Source: a virus. Taken from it: a DNA stretch of 23,412 nt. The notes beneath the pieces are model-generated. The model searched no databases and was not told where the DNA came from. It was given only the letters and a program-made list of their open reading frames with translations. The position numbers and the translations under genes were made by a program. The DNA lies in the IMG/VR virus record IMGVR_UViG_3300046714_000549, positions 1-23,412 of that record; one strand, given 5' to 3'. Every line of letters starts with the position of its first letter. The first letter of the stretch is position 1. Below, piece after piece: positions 22,620-23,412 of this stretch.

Positions 22620-22649
22620 TCCCGTCGGCGCGGGCCGTTCATCGGAACG

Positions 22650-22988
22650 ATGCCTCAGTACACCCGCACCGAAACGGTCCTAGGTCTGTGCATGTTCGCG
22701 GGCGCGCTCGTGCTCGTGGGCAGGTGCGTCGTGGGCAGAGAGGCTCCCGCCGCCGAAACGTGGATCGAAACCTGCGCTGCTTCCGAGCGCGCGCAGAGCC
22801 ACGTCACCGACCAGGAGTTCGATCTCGAGCGCGGCATACGTACTGGCAAGCTGTCGGCCAGCGACGTCCGCCAGCAGACGGCCACGCTCGAGGCGCGTCG
22901 GCGGATCGCTGCAGAGAAGCGCGCGGCGTGCGAGGCCGCGCAGGCGAGCCCGAATGAGTCCGCGCCGAAGCCTGCGGCACAGCGCTAA
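22650..22988 (+). CDS. Membrane-anchored coiled-coil protein, probable inner-membrane spanin (Rz-like), 112 aa
   Basis: One N-terminal span (TVLGLCMFAGALVLVGRCVV, about residues 9-28) is followed by a charged helical domain (DQEFDLERGIRTGKLSASDV, QQTATLEARRRIAAEKRAAC) and a Pro/Ala-rich end. That is the i-spanin design. It follows the endolysin by 30 bases and would pair with the lipoprotein at 21386. The two partners are separated by two genes, which is not the usual nested or adjacent arrangement. A pinholin-type role is less likely given the long soluble part. Confidence 0.55.
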   Translation: MPQYTRTETVLGLCMFAGALVLVGRCVVGREAPAAETWIETCAASERAQSHVTDQEFDLERGIRTGKLSASDVRQQTATLEARRRIAAEKRAACEAAQASPNESAPKPAAQR

Positions 22989-23177
22989 CTACTTCCTCGG
23001 TGGGCGAAGCCCCTGATCGATCAAGCGCCGACGCTCTTCGGCCAGCAGCCGCCGGAGGAGATCACTCATCGAGCTGTTCAGATACCGTGCCAGCGCACGG
23101 ATCTCGTCGCGCTCCTCCGGGGTGACACGCAACTGCATTTTGATGGTTGACGCATCGTTGGTGGTCAGTCGTCTCAC
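22989..23177 (-). CDS. Ribbon-helix-helix (Arc/MetJ-like) regulator, 62 aa
   Basis: The only minus-strand gene; it converges on the lysis cassette with no gap. The GTG start at 23177 is preferred because GAAGGG lies six bases upstream; a TTG at 23222 would add 15 residues without a site. Residues 11-17 (TIKMQLRV) form the DNA-contacting strand, followed by PEERDEIRALARYLNSSMSD and LLRRLLAEERRRL, the two helices. Such proteins bind palindromic operators as dimers, and perfect palindromes lie upstream of it at 23235-23248 and 23261-23271. Autoregulation or control of the rightward gene that may start at 23409 is plausible. Confidence 0.75.
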   Translation of the reverse strand: MRRLTTNDASTIKMQLRVTPEERDEIRALARYLNSSMSDLLRRLLAEERRRLIDQGLRPPRK

Positions 23178-23412
23178 TGGGCGCCCTTCATTGTCAGTAC
23201 ACCGGGTTGACGTTCGCCGCAACCGGTGGCACCATGTAGGCGCCTACACGGGCGTACTAAACTGACTCAGTGTGGCGGCCAGTGTAGCGTTTTAGTCTTG
23301 CGCCACGTAGTTGAAACGGTGCACTACGACGGGTCCGGGGCAGCGCCAATGTGGAGCACCCGAGCAAGGCGGCCCACAGCGGGCGGCGCCAGGGAGGGCT
23401 GAGTTAACGTGA
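23178..23412. promoter_or_regulatory. Divergent control region with palindromes
   Basis: No gene is evident in these 235 bases, which are visibly less GC-rich than the rest. They contain a perfect 14-bp palindrome, TGTAGGCGCCTACA (23235-23248), a perfect ACTGACTCAGT (23261-23271), and the inverted pair CGTAG (23306-23310) / CTACG (23324-23328). These are likely operators for a divergent promoter pair. Weak -35/-10 pairs can be drawn on either strand but none is convincing. At the far end GGGAGGG (23392-23398) precedes a GTG at 23409, possibly the start of the next rightward gene. Confidence 0.45.
23235..23248. promoter_or_regulatory. Perfect 14-bp palindrome, likely operator
   Basis: TGTAGGCGCCTACA reads identically on both strands. 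It lies 58 bases upstream of the regulator's GTG start, in non-coding DNA. The size suits two ribbon-helix-helix dimers or one winged-helix dimer. No experimental support can be seen from sequence. Confidence 0.45.

Noticed and set aside
22620-22649. Short CCCG/CGGG stem between endolysin and the last lysis gene as a terminator
   Set aside because: Only four base pairs with no U-run, and the downstream gene would lose its promoter; most likely chance in GC-rich DNA.
23014-23023. Perfect palindrome TGATCGATCA as an operator
   Set aside because: It lies inside the coding sequence of the ribbon-helix-helix gene and is explained by codons there; GATC-rich palindromes of this length are common by chance.
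23298-23339. Fifth copy of the late promoter (TACGAC followed by GGGTCCGGGGCAG)
   Set aside because: The stretch resembles the -10 end of P1, but the upstream conserved block and a TGGTT element at 17 bp are absent, so it does not qualify.

Overview
This window is a dense, almost entirely plus-strand late region of a contractile-tailed (myovirus) phage or prophage. GC content is high, as is third-codon-position GC, and genes overlap by ATGA, GTGA or TAATG or sit a few bases apart. The presumed host is a high-GC Gram-negative bacterium: there is a short lipoprotein and a membrane-anchored coiled-coil protein of the kind that form spanins, which span an outer membrane. I cannot name the host. 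Terminase, portal, integrase and replication genes are not in view, so lytic versus temperate cannot be decided.

Layout. 2-1612: C-terminal part of a Mu gpF-like head morphogenesis protein with an unusual acetyltransferase-like tail domain. 1604-2109: a small regulatory cassette (sigma70-type promoter, 53-aa acidic protein, LexA-type winged-helix protein). 2175-6752: capsid and neck module (DUF2213 protease/scaffold, cement protein, DUF2184 major capsid, DUF4054 connector, gp10-like neck protein, tail terminator). 6749-9504: a beta-helix tailspike and two further surface proteins. 9587-14090: DUF3383 sheath, a small helical-hairpin protein, tube, tail assembly chaperone with a -1 frameshift, and a 600-aa tape measure. 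14095-20891: baseplate (Dit-like, plug, hub, spike, gp25, J, DUF2612-like) and an Asp-box tail fibre. 20928-22988: small genes and a lysis cassette (lipoprotein, membrane protein, CHAP/NlpC-type endolysin, membrane-anchored coiled-coil protein). 22989-23177: a minus-strand ribbon-helix-helix regulator, followed by a palindrome-rich control region to the window end.

The most striking feature is a promoter family present in four copies (near 2121, 8050, 9533 and 21333). Each has an almost invariant upstream block (TTGGGTCATTCTGCCGTGG), a TGGTT -35-like element, exactly 17 bp of variable spacer and a TACGAT (once TAGCTT) -10-like element. Each sits at the head of one module: capsid, surface proteins, tail, lysis. 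In all four the first start codon lies only 6 to 8 bases after the -10 element, so transcripts should be leaderless or nearly so. At the tail operon the first start opens an 11-codon minicistron whose stop overlaps the sheath start. This looks like a phage-specific late regulon, with a shared activator (or phage-modified polymerase) coupled to leaderless translation.
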